In this document: one piece after another, positions 15,368-23,589 of the stretch
Layout: each line of letters opens with the position of its first letter
Position numbering within the stretch: position 1 is the stretch's first letter
Assembly: GCA_023393015.1 (NCBI GenBank)
Contig: JAEWMY010000026.1
Location: forward strand, 1 to 64,000
Source: Spirochaetota bacterium
Lineage (GTDB): Bacteria; Spirochaetota; Spirochaetia; Treponematales; Treponemataceae
DNA length: 64,000 nt
Direction of reading: 5' to 3'
The notes under the pieces: model-generated
The model's database searches: none
Told to the model about the DNA's origin: nothing
What the model saw: the letters and a program-made list of their open reading frames with translations, nothing else
Translations under genes and position numbers: made by a program

Positions 15368-17245
15368 TTACTCCTTTGTGATTCGGTACGTGCCGTTGGC
15401 CTCGGCGACGGTGATCCTCGTTTCCTCGCCGGGCATGACGGAGAAGGCCGCTCGCGCCGCGCGCGAGCCGGTTCCGACGTCTATCTCGTAGTTCCCCGAC
15501 GGAACCGACCAGGACTTCTTGCCGCCCGAGTAATCCGCGAGCGGGCTTTCCTCCATCGTCACGCCGCCGAGCGGCATGGACTCGCGCCCGTTTACCGCGA
15601 GACGAAGGCGGCCGTCGGGCGCCGTTATGGTGAGCGTTCCGGGAAGCGGGACGAGGTTCGCCTGCAGGACGAGCTCCGTCTGTCCCGGCGCTATCCTGAG
15701 GGAGAAGTCCTCGGCGTAGTATCCCGGCGATTCCGCCCTGAATTTCCGAACGGTCCCGGAGGATATCGTCTCGGACGGAAGCTCTCCGAGCGCCGTCCAC
15801 GTCACGCCCTCGAGCGTCCGGAAGCGCGTGAGCGAGGTGATGTTTCGGCCGTTCACGGCGTCGTACGCCTCGGTCCGCACGGAGACCGGCTTCGCTCGGA
15901 CGTCGTCGAAACCGATCGAAACGGCCGTCGTCGTGAGTCCTTCTTCCCCGCGCGAGCGAAGCGGACGCACGACGAACGACTTCCAGTACACGCGCTGTTC
16001 GGCCATTACCTTCATCCGGTATCTGCCCGGCTTGAGACGCAACGCGCGCGACTCGAACCGGTGCGCGACCCCCTCGTCCGTCCCGTCGACAAGCGCGAAG
16101 GCGACGGGCGAGACCGGAGACTCGGGGAACTCCGCCCCGTCGTTTTCGTAGATCCGCGCGAGAAGGAACACGTCTTCCGGCGCCTTCATGTCCGCGGGGA
16201 AGCGCACGGAAACCGCGAGTTCGCCGTACGAAGAGGCGAGGGCGTAACGATGCACGTATCCTTCGTCCCACGCCTTGTAGAAAAGCCCCCCGAGAAGGAC
16301 GAGAAACGCCAGGAGCGACGGCACGACCACGCGCTTTCTCGCGCGCGGCTTGAACGCCGGTTCCTCCGCGTTCGCGGGCGCCATGAAGGCGACGAGGCAC
16401 GAATGGAGCGCGTCGGTCTGAAACCGCGCGAGGTACCGCTCGATGATGCGGATGACGGGTGCCATGTCCTGAAACCGCTTCCGCGGGTTCGGCTTGATCA
16501 TGCGCTTCACGAGTTTCGCGACGATCTTCGGTATGTCGGGGTTGAGCCGCTTGGGGCTCACGTACCTTCCCTTCTGGATCAACACGAGCGTGTCAGGCGC
16601 GAAGTTTCCCGGGAACGGACGCTTGCCGGTCACCATCTCGTAGAGCATCACGCCCATCGCGTAAATGTCCGCGCGCTTGTCGACGTTCTTGCTGTTCTTG
16701 AACTGCTCGGGCGGCATGTACGAGGCCGTCCCGAGGGTCATCCCCTCCTTGGTGAGGCCCTCGTCTTCTTCCTCGTCGGTGGTCGCGATTCCGAAGTCGG
16801 CGAGCTTGACCGTCCCCGTTTTCGATATGAGTATGTTGGCGGGCTTGATGTCGCGGTGGATGATGCCGCGTTCGTGCGCGTACTTGAGCGCCTTGCACGC
16901 GTCGAGGAATATGTACAGGGAGAGGGGGCCTGAAAGATACCTGCGTTTCTTTATGAGCGCGTCGAGGGACATCCCGTCGACGAACTCGAGGACGATGTAG
17001 TGCGACGTTCCTTCCTTGAAGTAGTCGAAGAGGTGCACGACGCGCGGGTCGTCGAGATCCATGAGTATCTGCGCCTCGCGCTTGAACCGCTCGACCATCG
17101 TCGCGTTTCCGCGGATGGTCAGCTTCTTGATGATGACATGGCGCTTGAGCGTCGGGTGTACCGCCTTGTATACGGCTCCCATCCCGCCTTTCGCGACGAG
17201 CGAGACGATCTTGTACTTTCCTATGGTTTCGGGGACGTCAGCCAC
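15368..17245 (-). CDS. Transmembrane PknB-type Ser/Thr protein kinase
   Basis: 625-residue eukaryotic-like kinase. Gly-rich loop AKGGMGAVYKA (18-28), ATP lysine in VIIKK (about 40), catalytic HRDIKPAN (130-137), DFGIA (150-154) and GTASYMPPE (172-180) are all present, so it should be active. The activation segment carries an unusual acidic stretch, TTDEEEDEG. A transmembrane helix is at 305-323. The 300-residue extracytoplasmic part has beta-rich repeats, the last (about 555-625) PEGA-like; there are no PASTA domains. The GTG start is preceded by GGAGG. It sits 25 bp after the phosphatase gene and just before two FHA genes, so it is the centre of a phospho-signalling operon. Confidence 0.9.
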   Translation of the reverse strand: MADVPETIGKYKIVSLVAKGGMGAVYKAVHPTLKRHVIIKKLTIRGNATMVERFKREAQILMDLDDPRVVHLFDYFKEGTSHYIVLEFVDGMSLDALIKKRRYLSGPLSLYIFLDACKALKYAHERGIIHRDIKPANILISKTGTVKLADFGIATTDEEEDEGLTKEGMTLGTASYMPPEQFKNSKNVDKRADIYAMGVMLYEMVTGKRPFPGNFAPDTLVLIQKGRYVSPKRLNPDIPKIVAKLVKRMIKPNPRKRFQDMAPVIRIIERYLARFQTDALHSCLVAFMAPANAEEPAFKPRARKRVVVPSLLAFLVLLGGLFYKAWDEGYVHRYALASSYGELAVSVRFPADMKAPEDVFLLARIYENDGAEFPESPVSPVAFALVDGTDEGVAHRFESRALRLKPGRYRMKVMAEQRVYWKSFVVRPLRSRGEEGLTTTAVSIGFDDVRAKPVSVRTEAYDAVNGRNITSLTRFRTLEGVTWTALGELPSETISSGTVRKFRAESPGYYAEDFSLRIAPGQTELVLQANLVPLPGTLTITAPDGRLRLAVNGRESMPLGGVTMEESPLADYSGGKKSWSVPSGNYEIDVGTGSRAARAAFSVMPGEETRITVAEANGTYRITKE

Positions 17246-17270
17246 GGTGTTTCCTCCGTAAGAATATCGT

Positions 17271-18254
17271 TTACAGTTCCCTGATGTCCGTGTCGGGGTC
17301 GAACGGCCGGTCGGGCGGTATCAGAGCGACTATCTCGCGCTCGGGATTATGGATTTGCACGTACCGGTTTTCGGCGCGAAGGAGGTATGTCTCCGGGACG
17401 GGCCGGTGCCCGCCGAGATAGACCGCGCCGGCCACTCCGGCGAGGTACGCGTCGAGCATCGCCTTCACCGAACCGTCGGTAGCCTCGTCGTTTCCCGTCC
17501 AGGTCAGGCCGAGGGTTACCTCGCTCCGGTTCCTCGCGTCGACGAGTTCCTCCTCGTCGTAGAAGCGGTACGGTTCCGAATGCGACGCGAGAAAGGTTCC
17601 GCCGATTACGAACAGCGGCAGGCGTTTCTCGAACAGGGCGTAGAGCTCGAGGAAGTCCTGTCCGTAAAAGGACGTGACGTACTCGCGGACCATCTCTCCC
17701 TCGAACGAGAATTTCCGGAAGGCGTGGTTTCCGTTCCCTTCCTCGTTGAGTATGTTTTCGTGGTTTCCCTTCAGGAAGTGGAATCGCTCCCGGAAGGCGC
17801 ACTTGCATTCCATGACCATTTCCATGAGCGAGAGGCTTTCCGTCATCTCCTCGTCCATGGCCTCGCGCCTTTTGAATCCGCGCGTGTATTCCTCGAAGGC
17901 GCGGAGCCAGCGTTTCTTGCCGCGGCGCTCGGAATGGAATCCGTCACCGAGACAGAGCATCTGCAACGAGCCGGAGCCGATCGCCTCCGCCACGTTTCCC
18001 GCTCCCGGGAAAGGGGACTCTAGAACGCCGCGGAAAAAATCGGTCCGCCCGTGAAGGTCGGGGAGGACGAGTGTGTGCAGGCTCTTGTCGAGGCGGACGA
18101 GTCCGCCCGACAAACCGGTGGGGTCGGGAGGCCTCGCGTCGGCCTTCTCGTGCTCGAGCGCCGTTATCGTACGCTCGAGCAGGCGGGAATACGCCCCCTT
18201 CTCGGGGAGCGCGTCGCGCGACGCGATGGCCCGTATCGTCTCCAGGACTTCCAT
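17271..18254 (-). CDS. PPP-like metallophosphatase
   Basis: 327-residue calcineurin-like phosphoesterase. Metal-ligand motifs appear in order: LPDLHGR (about 63-69), LGDGFHSE (about 100-107), GNHENI (about 162-167), a histidine in ASHSEP and GGHRPV near the C-terminus. This matches the GDxHG, GDxxxR, GNHE, H, GH pattern of PPP/MPE enzymes, with an extra helical insert rich in Glu/Arg around 110-155. The start overlaps the stop of the upstream gene by 1 bp. Next to a Ser/Thr kinase, the simplest reading is a protein phosphatase that reverses it, although a nucleotide phosphatase is possible. Confidence 0.82.
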   Translation of the reverse strand: MEVLETIRAIASRDALPEKGAYSRLLERTITALEHEKADARPPDPTGLSGGLVRLDKSLHTLVLPDLHGRTDFFRGVLESPFPGAGNVAEAIGSGSLQMLCLGDGFHSERRGKKRWLRAFEEYTRGFKRREAMDEEMTESLSLMEMVMECKCAFRERFHFLKGNHENILNEEGNGNHAFRKFSFEGEMVREYVTSFYGQDFLELYALFEKRLPLFVIGGTFLASHSEPYRFYDEEELVDARNRSEVTLGLTWTGNDEATDGSVKAMLDAYLAGVAGAVYLGGHRPVPETYLLRAENRYVQIHNPEREIVALIPPDRPFDPDTDIREL

Positions 18255-18778
18255 TACTGTATGATAGTCTTGTTGACTTCCACGAATTCCTCGGCGATGT
18301 CCTGCGTGACCTGGGTCAGCAGGGCCTCTTCCTCTTCCGCGTCGAGTTCCTCGCGGCTCACGGCGATCTTGAAGATCGGGGAACTCTGCTGGATCGGACC
18401 CTTCGCGAAGGAGATCACCGCGTCGGTTTCGACGTCGGAAGCGAGCTCCGACGATTCCTCGAGCGCCGTTCCCGGCACGTCCACGCGCAGGCCGATCGAC
18501 GTGTACTCGGCGCGCCTCTTCCCGTCGACGAGCGGACCGATGTTGATGAGCGAGCCCGAATAGGTCAACGCGACCGCGCCCTTTTCCTCGTCACGGGAGA
18601 AGAACTGGACTTCCTCGAGATTATTATCCGAGATTCCGTCCTCGAAGCATTTTCGTTTATCTTCCCAGGCGCATGCGAGCTTTTCGTACGTCTCGTCACC
18701 GACCGGCAGTCCCGACGTCTTGGCGATCTGCTTGATGTGGTTTTGAATAACCGGAGACAAACCGAGAAAAGTTTCCAT
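18254..18778 (-). CDS. Stand-alone TYSGSL-domain protein (paralogue of HU fusion)
   Basis: 174-residue acidic protein of unknown function. It aligns along nearly its whole length with the first 180 residues of the divergent HU-fusion protein. Shared blocks are ALTYSGSL versus LLTYSGSL, GKRRAEYTSI versus GKRWLEYASI, VDVP versus GDVP, and PIQQSS-IFKIAV versus PLKQSS-LYRIAV. No HU domain is present here. The start is ATG at 18778 with a strong AGGAGG; longer readings run into the neighbouring gene. It is the first gene of the operon encoding the phosphatase, kinase and FHA proteins, and is coupled to the phosphatase by a TAATG overlap. It could bind or antagonise the HU-fusion protein; that is inference. 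Confidence 0.75.
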   Translation of the reverse strand: METFLGLSPVIQNHIKQIAKTSGLPVGDETYEKLACAWEDKRKCFEDGISDNNLEEVQFFSRDEEKGAVALTYSGSLINIGPLVDGKRRAEYTSIGLRVDVPGTALEESSELASDVETDAVISFAKGPIQQSSPIFKIAVSREELDAEEEEALLTQVTQDIAEEFVEVNKTIIQ

Positions 18779-18842
18779 AAAAACCTCCTGAACTGGGCTA
18801 TACTGTATCACACGTCTCAATAATGTCATGAAGGAGGAAGAA

Positions 18843-19745
18843 ATGCACGAAAAAGTTTTCGAGACCCTGCCCGCCGAAATCCAGGCGCAGATCGTCTCTC
18901 TGCTCGGGGACAACGGCAAGACGGTCGATGAGGACGAGCGGGAACGCTACGCGCGCGTCTGGAGCGACAAGTACGAGCTGTTCATGGGACAGATGAAAAG
19001 CGTCGGAATGGAGATTGTCGAGAAACTGGGATCGGGCGACGATCGCGGGGCGATTCTCCTGACCTATTCCGGATCCCTCGTGAGCCTCGGCCCCGCCAAG
19101 GGCGGCAAGCGTTGGCTCGAATACGCCTCGATAAAATTCCGCGGCGACGTGCCCGACTTTATCAAGGGTCAGGGGGTTTCGATATCGGGAGACGTCTCCC
19201 AGGGCGCCGTCGCCGAATTCGCGGGAAGCCCGCTCAAGCAGAGTTCTTCCCTCTATAGGATAGCCGTGTGCCCGGAGGGTACGGGAGAAACCGACCAGGA
19301 GCAACGCATCCGGGAGGCGACGATCTACCTGACGAACGGATTCCTCAAGATCAACCGTACCGTAGCGTCCGCGGGCGAGTCCTCCGTCGAGCAGTTCACG
19401 GCGAAGTCGATAGCGGCGTTCATCGCGAAGAAGCACGCCCTCACGCAGGTCGCCGCGAAGGCGATCATCGACGACTACCTTTCGACGATAGAGGCGGGCG
19501 TCCTTCTCGGCGAACGCGTACCGGTCGGAAAGCTCGGCGCCGTTTTCCTGAAGGCCCGCGCCGCGCGGAAGGCGCGCGTCATGAAGAACCTCGCGACGGG
19601 AGAGGACATCCTCGTACCCGCGAAGCCCGCGTGCCTCGTCCCGAAATTCGCCGTGTCGCGCTCGCTCAAGGAGAAGGGCTTGCTCGTCGATCCCGCGACG
19701 GTTTCCGGTTTCGGCTCGGACGACGGGGAGGACGAGGAGGAATGA
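18843..19745 (+). CDS. TYSGSL domain fused to HU-like DNA-binding domain
   Basis: 300-residue protein in two parts. Residues 1-180 match the divergent 174-aa protein. Residues about 185-285 look like a bacterial HU/IHF fold: a helical start (TAKSIAAFIAKKHALTQ), then VGKLGAVFLKARAARKARVM, NLATGEDILVPAK and a closing PKFAVSRSLKEK. These correspond to HU's GxGxFxxxxRxARxGxNPxTG and FKPGKxLK elements; the RAARKARV arm positions are basic as in DNA-binding HU. The tail is acidic (DDGEDEEE). ATG at 18843 follows AAGGAGGAAG; the ATG at 18828 is within that site. Family of the N-terminal half is unknown. The pairing with a phospho-signalling operon suggests a regulated nucleoid or transcription protein. 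Confidence 0.8.
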   Translation: MHEKVFETLPAEIQAQIVSLLGDNGKTVDEDERERYARVWSDKYELFMGQMKSVGMEIVEKLGSGDDRGAILLTYSGSLVSLGPAKGGKRWLEYASIKFRGDVPDFIKGQGVSISGDVSQGAVAEFAGSPLKQSSSLYRIAVCPEGTGETDQEQRIREATIYLTNGFLKINRTVASAGESSVEQFTAKSIAAFIAKKHALTQVAAKAIIDDYLSTIEAGVLLGERVPVGKLGAVFLKARAARKARVMKNLATGEDILVPAKPACLVPKFAVSRSLKEKGLLVDPATVSGFGSDDGEDEEE

Positions 19746-19797
19746 CGGGACGAAGGCGGGCTGTGCGAGAAGCCTCGTTTCTGGTATACCTTGACGC

Positions 19798-20814
19798 ATG
19801 GACACCGCCAATCCCTTCGCCTGCCTTTCTCCCGATACCGTTCTCTCCGCGGCGGAAACCGCGCTCGGTCGCGCGTTCGATCCGGTAGTGACCCCGTGCA
19901 ACAGCTACGTCAACCGCGTGTACTCCCTCCGCGACGAGGAGGGGGAGCGCTTCGTCGTCAAGTTCTACCGGCCCGGTCGGTGGGGGAAAGAGGCCGTCGC
20001 GGAGGAGCACGCGTTTCTCGCCGAATGCGCCGCCGCCGAGCTTCCCGTGGTGGCGCCTCTTCCGTTGAAGGAAGGCGTCGCGCGCGCGGGCTCCGGTCCG
20101 ATCGACACGACTGACACGATCGGCGAGCGCGACGGGATCCTCTTCGCGTGTTTTCCCTTCCGGAGCGGGCGGACCTTCGACGTGACGGGCGACGACGATT
20201 ACCTCAGGCTCGGAAGCCTTATCGGGCGGTTGCATGCCGTCTCGCGTCTCGCCCGCGCGGACTCGCGCGTGACCTTTCACCCGATCGACCTCACGCTCGC
20301 CTTCTGCCGCGCCTTCGCCGACTCGGATTCCCTGCATCCCGACATGCGGGGGGAATTTCTCGACCTTTGTTCCGGTGTCCTCGAGACCGCTTCCGCGCGT
20401 TTCGACCGCTCCTCGTTCATCAGGATTCACGGAGACTGCCATCGCGGCAACATACTCGACCGGCTCGACGAGGGCCTTCTTCTAATCGATTTCGACGACA
20501 TGATGACGGGACCGGCCGTCCAGGATCTCTGGTTGCTTCTGCCCGACCACCTCGAATCCGCCCGGCGCGAGATGGGCCTTCTCGTCGAGGGCTACGAGCG
20601 TTTCGGAAGTTTCGACCGGAGGTCGCTCGACCTCGTCGAGACCCTGCGCTTCATGCGCATCCTCTATTTTCTTTCGTGGCGCGAGGCGCAAAAGGACGAC
20701 TCCCTCTTCGCGGAGCGCAACCCCGATTGGGGAACGAAGGCGTTCTGGATCCGCGAGATGGAGGACCTTCGCTATCAAGCGAGGCACGCCCTCGCGTCCC
20801 TCGCCGAAGATTAG
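19798..20814 (+). CDS. srkA: SrkA-like stress response kinase (YihE)
   Basis: 338-residue protein of the SrkA/YihE aminoglycoside-phosphotransferase-like fold. Hallmarks: NSYVNRVYSL and FVVKFYRPGRW with the ATP lysine, catalytic HGDCHRGNIL, metal motif LIDFDDMMTGPAVQDLW, and the late WREAQKD segment typical of SrkA. In Escherichia coli SrkA is a Ser/Thr kinase that protects against envelope-stress killing by an unclear route. A TATACC box 7 nt before the ATG suggests a leaderless start; no Shine-Dalgarno is seen. It follows the HU-fusion gene by 52 bp. Assignment to SrkA rather than a generic phosphotransferase rests on the combined motifs. Confidence 0.88.
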   Translation: MDTANPFACLSPDTVLSAAETALGRAFDPVVTPCNSYVNRVYSLRDEEGERFVVKFYRPGRWGKEAVAEEHAFLAECAAAELPVVAPLPLKEGVARAGSGPIDTTDTIGERDGILFACFPFRSGRTFDVTGDDDYLRLGSLIGRLHAVSRLARADSRVTFHPIDLTLAFCRAFADSDSLHPDMRGEFLDLCSGVLETASARFDRSSFIRIHGDCHRGNILDRLDEGLLLIDFDDMMTGPAVQDLWLLLPDHLESARREMGLLVEGYERFGSFDRRSLDLVETLRFMRILYFLSWREAQKDDSLFAERNPDWGTKAFWIREMEDLRYQARHALASLAED

Positions 20815-20834
20815 CCGGACTCGTCGACGAACGG

Positions 20835-21413
20835 TCAGGAAAAGCGCTGCGGGGGCGTGACGACCCACAGGGCCCTGAACGGGTCGGGACCCGTGTTGAC
20901 GAGCACGTGCGGGGCCGAGGCCGCGAAGGAAATGCTGTCTCCCTTGGAAAGGGGATACGCGCGCGTTTCGTAGTGGAGCTCGCCCGATCCCTCGGTGACG
21001 ATGCCGAACTCGCGGCCGAGGTGTCCGTACGATCCGCGCGTCGTCTCGCCCCCAGCGGGCAGGGTTATGTAATACGCCTCTATCGCGTGCGCGCCGTCGT
21101 CGTCCACCGGCCTCACGATCTCCTCGTAGAGGACGCCCGCCTCCGTCACCTCGCGCCGTTCGTCGGACTTGATGACCCGTACCGGACGCTCGCGCTTGTA
21201 TTCGGCGAAGAGGTATTCGAGGTCGATCTCGAGGGCGTCCGCGAGCGAAAGCAGGGTGTCGATGGCCGGGGACACGCGGTTGCGCTCGATTTGCGAGACG
21301 AGACTTTCGCTCACGCCGGCCGCCTGCGCGACGACCTTGAGCGTGTATCCCTTCTTTTCGCGTACCGCGCGGAGCTTCTCCCCGAAGCGGAACGGCTCCC
21401 TACTTCCCGCCAT
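20835..21413 (-). CDS. XRE family regulator with C-terminal cupin
   Basis: 192-residue transcription factor: N-terminal helix-turn-helix of the Cro/XRE type (about 9-65; AQAAGVSESLVSQIERNRVSP) and a C-terminal cupin sensor domain (about 115-190; GYG-H-like GSYGHLGREFGIVTEGSG, with PHVLVNTG). This two-domain class often controls polyamine, amino-acid or sugar metabolism. The gene overlaps the 3' end of the unknown gene upstream by 14 bp, so it is expressed with it. No operator could be recognised. Effector and targets unknown. Confidence 0.88.
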   Translation of the reverse strand: MAGSREPFRFGEKLRAVREKKGYTLKVVAQAAGVSESLVSQIERNRVSPAIDTLLSLADALEIDLEYLFAEYKRERPVRVIKSDERREVTEAGVLYEEIVRPVDDDGAHAIEAYYITLPAGGETTRGSYGHLGREFGIVTEGSGELHYETRAYPLSKGDSISFAASAPHVLVNTGPDPFRALWVVTPPQRFS

Positions 21414-22455
21414 TCGTCATACGCTCCCGGTTGCGCTCGAAGATAAACTGCATGTAATGGTCCTCGAGCGTCTTTTTCGGTCCCGGCGCCGACAGTCGCT
21501 TCCTCGCGTCCGCGTTGTTGCGCCGCTGCGTGTACGCCCGGTAGAAGATGCGCGGGTCCTCGTTCGAGAGCGCGGCCTTGTGGCCGACGATCCCCGGCAC
21601 CTCGTCGCGGCCGATCGCGTTGATCCCGCGGTTCTTGAGTTCCTTTCTGATAAGGAGAATGTCCTCGTGGGAGAGGCCGAAGATGAACTCCTCCATCGAC
21701 GAGGCGACGTCGCTTTCGCCGAGGCGCTGGGAGATGAATTTCTGCCAGGTGTCGTCGAGGGCGATCGAGAGGAGCAACAGCTCGCTCGTGCCGATCATCG
21801 TTCCGAAGTTCGGCGCGATCTGGTCGCGCACGGTCCACACCGCGTCGAGAACGGGCGCGACGCTCGAGACGTGGGGGTCGAGGCGGTGCTCCCAGAGTTC
21901 CGCGAGCGATTCGGCGATATCCCGCCTGACCGGCTGGCTCAAGTTCGGGTCGTCGAGCAGGGATATGTACACGTCCTCCGCCATCATCGTGAACATGATG
22001 TTGAGCGTCGCCTGCCTGAGTTCCTGGATATCCTGATCGGAGAAGAATGAGTTGACGGCGACTTTCGTGATGGCCGCGAAGGCGTGGAATTTCGCGACGA
22101 GGAAGCCCTGTCCGAGGATGGCCTTGGTCGGCAGGGTCAGGAGGCGCTCCCCGTCGCTGTACGCGCAGAGCGTGTCGATGAGGGTTTCGGAGGAACGTGT
22201 CTGGCCCGCGAGGAAGCCCCGCTCGTGCATCGAGGGGTAGCGGGATATGGATACGGAAAGGCGCTCCAGGTCCATGACGCGCGTCGCGACTCCCACCATC
22301 GTCTCGGGGGAGTACACGCGAAGGTTCTCGAACACGCGGTTCACGAGCGCCCGTTCCTGCGGATTGAGTACGATGATATCCGTCGAGGGGGTATCCATCG
22401 CGTGCGGTGAGGTGGATGTGCCGTTCGTCTCGTTCATGAACTGGTCAATATCCAT
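21400..22455 (-). CDS. Conserved-looking helical protein, function unknown
   Basis: 351-residue soluble protein that I do not recognise. It appears all-helical, with no signal peptide, membrane segment or obvious catalytic motif. It ends in a basic tail (RRNNADARKR; RNRERMTNGGK). Its ATG at 22455 is 8 nt downstream of a perfect TATAAT (22469-22464 on the minus strand) with no Shine-Dalgarno, so the mRNA is probably leaderless. It is cotranscribed with the XRE-cupin regulator, whose gene begins inside its last codons. Base composition and codon choice resemble the neighbours, which argues for a real gene. Confidence 0.75.
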   Translation of the reverse strand: MDIDQFMNETNGTSTSPHAMDTPSTDIIVLNPQERALVNRVFENLRVYSPETMVGVATRVMDLERLSVSISRYPSMHERGFLAGQTRSSETLIDTLCAYSDGERLLTLPTKAILGQGFLVAKFHAFAAITKVAVNSFFSDQDIQELRQATLNIMFTMMAEDVYISLLDDPNLSQPVRRDIAESLAELWEHRLDPHVSSVAPVLDAVWTVRDQIAPNFGTMIGTSELLLLSIALDDTWQKFISQRLGESDVASSMEEFIFGLSHEDILLIRKELKNRGINAIGRDEVPGIVGHKAALSNEDPRIFYRAYTQRRNNADARKRLSAPGPKKTLEDHYMQFIFERNRERMTNGGK

Positions 22456-22463
22456 AAGCTTAG

Positions 22464-22469
22464 ATTATA
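22464..22469 (-). promoter_or_regulatory. -10 box of the unknown-XRE operon
   Basis: Perfect TATAAT on the minus strand, 8 nt before the ATG at 22455. The -35 region at 17 bp is poor (AGCCAG), so an activator may be needed. No ribosome site in the gap. Confidence 0.55.
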
Positions 22470-22525
22470 GCTGAAATTACGCCCTTCTGGCTAGCGAAAA
22501 AAGTCGCGCGCGCGCCGATGTCGGG

Positions 22526-23485
22526 TTATTTCGCGCGAACGAGATGGCAGGCGAACCCCGCTATCTCCCGGTCGAGATAGGCTACCGTAAGGCGTCCGCC
22601 CTCGCGTTTTTCCGTTTCGGGGACGGAGGCGAAACCGAATTTCGCGAGATAGGCGAGGGAGCGCTCGAGGTTCCAGCACGAGATTCCGATATGACCCATC
22701 GCTCCCCGGAACGGGGCCTTCATGACCTCGACGGGGGTTCCGCAAAAGATGGAAGAGGCGCCTTCCTTCGGCGCCAACCCGAGCAGCGCGAATAGACCCG
22801 CTGCCTCGGCGGCGGCGGCGGGATCGGCGGCGTTGATCCCGACGTGGGCGAAGGAGAAGCCTTGCACGGCGAGAACGGCGTCGCGGCACAGGGCGGTTAC
22901 GGCATCCCAGTCGGAGGCCGCGACGAGGTCGGCGGGAACCATCCAGCTTCCGCCTATCGCGAGAACGTTCTTGCGGCGGGCGTACTCGCCGAGGTTCGAC
23001 GGTCCTATGCCGCCGGTCGGCATGAAGGTGACGTTCGCGAAGGGACCCGCGAGGGCGTCGAGCATGGCGACGCCGCCCGAGGCCTCCGCCGGAAAGAACT
23101 TGACCGTATCGAGACCGCGCTCGAGGGCGGCCTCGATTCCCGAGGGATCGTTGACGCCCGGCACGACCGGTATGCCCCGTTCGACGCAAAAGTCCACGAC
23201 CGAGGGATTGAATCCGGGAGCGACGACAAAACGCGCGCCTGAGTCGACGGCGCGCCGGGCGAGCTCGACGTTGATGACCGTTCCCGCTCCGACGAGCGTC
23301 TCCGGCGTTCCCCGGGCGATTTCGGCGATAGCGTCGGCGGCGGCCTCTGTGCGGAAGGTAACCTCGGCGCACGGAAGGCCCCCCGCGTTGAGGGCGCGCG
23401 CGAGGGGAAGCGCCTTGGCCGCGTCGTCTATCTTTATGACCGGCACGAGCCCGATCTTCCCTATCGCCTCAAGAACTGGGTTCAT
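22526..23485 (-). CDS. eda: KDPG/KHG aldolase fused to a VOC domain
   Basis: 319-residue two-domain protein. Residues 1-210 are a class I 2-keto-3-deoxy-6-phosphogluconate aldolase: catalytic Glu in AEVTFRTEAA, GAGTVIN, the Schiff-base lysine in TVKFFPAE and the phosphate loop PTGGI. Residues 212-319 form a vicinal oxygen chelate/glyoxalase-like half (FAHVGINA..., GHIGISCWNLERSL), a fusion also seen in other bacterial aldolases of this class. The aldolase splits KDPG to pyruvate and glyceraldehyde-3-phosphate; the added domain's role is unknown. ATG at 23485 has a GAGGAGA site. It diverges from a KDG-type kinase gene, consistent with one pathway. Confidence 0.88.
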   Translation of the reverse strand: MNPVLEAIGKIGLVPVIKIDDAAKALPLARALNAGGLPCAEVTFRTEAAADAIAEIARGTPETLVGAGTVINVELARRAVDSGARFVVAPGFNPSVVDFCVERGIPVVPGVNDPSGIEAALERGLDTVKFFPAEASGGVAMLDALAGPFANVTFMPTGGIGPSNLGEYARRKNVLAIGGSWMVPADLVAASDWDAVTALCRDAVLAVQGFSFAHVGINAADPAAAAEAAGLFALLGLAPKEGASSIFCGTPVEVMKAPFRGAMGHIGISCWNLERSLAYLAKFGFASVPETEKREGGRLTVAYLDREIAGFACHLVRAK

Positions 23486-23509
23486 GTATCGTCTCTCCTC
23501 GTTGCGGAC

Positions 23510-23515
23510 AGTATA
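23510..23515 (-). promoter_or_regulatory. -10 box of eda
   Basis: TATACT on the minus strand, about 25 nt before the eda ATG, leaving room for the GAGGAGA ribosome site. The -35 region is weak. Confidence 0.4.
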
Positions 23516-23554
23516 CAGGCAAAACGCCCGATGATACAGCGATTTCGCATTTGA

Positions 23555-23583
23555 TTGACGGACTATCCGGCATGGGATAGTAT
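23555..23583 (+). promoter_or_regulatory. kdgK promoter
   Basis: -35 TTGACG (23555-23560), exact 17-bp spacer, -10 TAGTAT (23578-23583), then only 6 nt to the ATG at 23590. No ribosome site is possible, so this is one of the clearest leaderless arrangements in the window. Confidence 0.7.
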
Positions 23584-23589
23584 CGTCTC

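Noticed and set aside
13020..18254. Identity of the signalling operon with the known TerY-P triad
   Set aside because: TerY-P uses a PP2C phosphatase and a soluble TerY VWA protein; here the phosphatase is PPP-like, the VWA protein is membrane-bound with FHA, and an HU fusion is added.
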